From: Clostridia bacterium
GTDB taxonomy: Bacteria > Bacillota > Clostridia > Oscillospirales > Acutalibacteraceae
Assembly: GCA_017425745.1 (NCBI GenBank)
Contig: JAFOXT010000311.1
Location: 1-5,268, forward strand
Length of the DNA: 5,268 nt
Reading direction: 5' to 3'
Each line of letters starts with the position of its first letter. The first letter of the stretch is position 1. The notes under the pieces were generated by a model. The model did not search any database and had not been told where the DNA came from. It was given only the letters and a program-made list of their open reading frames with translations. Of the stretch, positions 5,027-5,268 are shown piece after piece. Both the position numbers and the translations under genes were made by a program.

Positions 5027-5103
5027 CCGCTCGTGGCGCAGCTGGATAACGCAGCAGATTCCGATTCTGAAGATCGGGGGTTCGAATCCCTTCGGGCGGG
5101 CCA
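5027..5103 (+). tRNA. tRNA-Arg (anticodon CCG)
   Basis: The cloverleaf folds from sequence. The 7-bp acceptor is CCGCTCG (5027-5033) with CGGGCGG (5093-5099), including one U-G pair. The D arm starts GCGC (5036-5039) with AGCTGGATAA. The anticodon stem is GCAGA/TCTGA with loop TTCCGAT, so the anticodon at 5061-5063 is CCG, reading CGG (Arg). The T arm is GGGGG-TTCGAAT-CCCTT, with discriminator G5100 and an encoded CCA (5101-5103). Slightly irregular pairs are 27-43 (G-A), 13-22 (C-A) and two G-U at the base of the T stem. It is probably functional and may be cotranscribed with the ireB unit. Confidence 0.93.
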
Positions 5104-5143
5104 AAAAAAATGACAAGTTTCGACAGAAACTTGTCATTTTTTT
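5104..5143 (+). terminator. Intrinsic terminator after tRNA-Arg
   Basis: A perfect 17-bp stem (5104-5120 with 5127-5143) has a 6-nt loop CGACAG and a core TGACAAGTTT/AAACTTGTCA, flanked by A and T runs. It starts right after the CCA and can work in both directions. Confidence 0.92.
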
Positions 5144-5145
5144 AT

Positions 5146-5268
5146 CCAATCCGAAGGATTGGTATGTAATCGCCGTCAGGCGTATGTAATCAGTTCGCTT
5201 TGCGAACTGTATGACATCAAGGCTTGAGCCTTGTATTCTTTCTGCTTCGGATTGATTACATGCCTTTC
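5146..5268. repeat. Array of four hairpins with TATGTAAT separators, running off the window
   Basis: Four perfect hairpins follow each other: CCAATCC-GAA-GGATTGG (5146-5162), CGCC-GTCA-GGCG (5171-5182), CAGTTCGC-TTT-GCGAACTG (5191-5209) and CAAGGC-TTGA-GCCTTG (5218-5233). Each is followed by an 8-mer: TATGTAAT (5163-5170 and 5183-5190), TATGACAT (5210-5217) and a diverged TATTCTTT (5234-5241). An overarching 10-bp inverted repeat, CAATCCGAAG (5147-5156) with CTTCGGATTG (5245-5254), competes with the first hairpin. GATTACAT (5254-5261) resembles the separator in reverse orientation. Nothing here codes. It resembles a dispersed intergenic palindromic element or a structured RNA; the right boundary is not visible. 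Confidence 0.7.

Noticed and set aside
5146..5241. CRISPR array
   Set aside because: The constant part is only 8 bp, the parts between are palindromic hairpins of unequal length, and no cas genes are present.

Overview
The window looks like chromosome of a low-GC anaerobic Firmicute, most likely a clostridial gut or rumen lineage near Ruminococcus/Oscillospiraceae. Supporting signs are A/T-rich intergenic DNA, AAGGAGG-type ribosome binding sites, TTG starts, an IreB-family gene, a CD1871A-type CXXC micro-protein and a DUF421/DUF4363 pair. The genus is inference.

Layout. Bases 1-76 hold the tail of a GC-rich reading frame carrying a P-loop like that of shikimate kinase, which stops soon afterwards. 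A strong bidirectional terminator (79-113) follows. Bases 115-419 are non-coding and form a MITE-like element: inverted ends built from 7-bp iterations, with nested foldbacks inside. Its right end touches the stop codon of the next gene.

The minus strand from 3100 down to 420 carries five genes, probably in two units. The first is azlC-azlD (a branched-chain amino acid exporter pair, overlapping by ATGA) plus a membrane-anchored protein with a C-terminal Ada-like zinc-binding domain, closed by a terminator at 1518-1546. The second is a DUF421 (YetF-like) membrane protein overlapping a DUF4363 protein.

A 154-bp divergent control region (3101-3254) separates azlC from a plus-strand pair: a 48-residue CXXC micro-protein and an overlapping polytopic 4Fe-4S membrane protein of the NapH/YccM type. 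This pair has a good promoter directly preceded by a TTGCA-N4-TGCAA palindrome, and is likely a small membrane redox module.

Another good promoter (4345-4373) drives ireB, the small substrate of a PASTA-type Ser/Thr kinase, and a conserved-looking 97-residue protein of unknown function. A stem-loop follows, then tRNA-Arg(CCG) and its terminator (5104-5143). The window ends inside a compact array of four hairpins separated by TATGTAAT-like 8-mers, with an overarching inverted repeat.

The strongest candidates for something undescribed are the two non-coding repeat structures (115-419 and 5146-5268), the truncated P-loop frame at the left edge, and the CXXC/4Fe-4S pair with its palindrome. No defence system, CRISPR array or toxin-antitoxin pair is visible.
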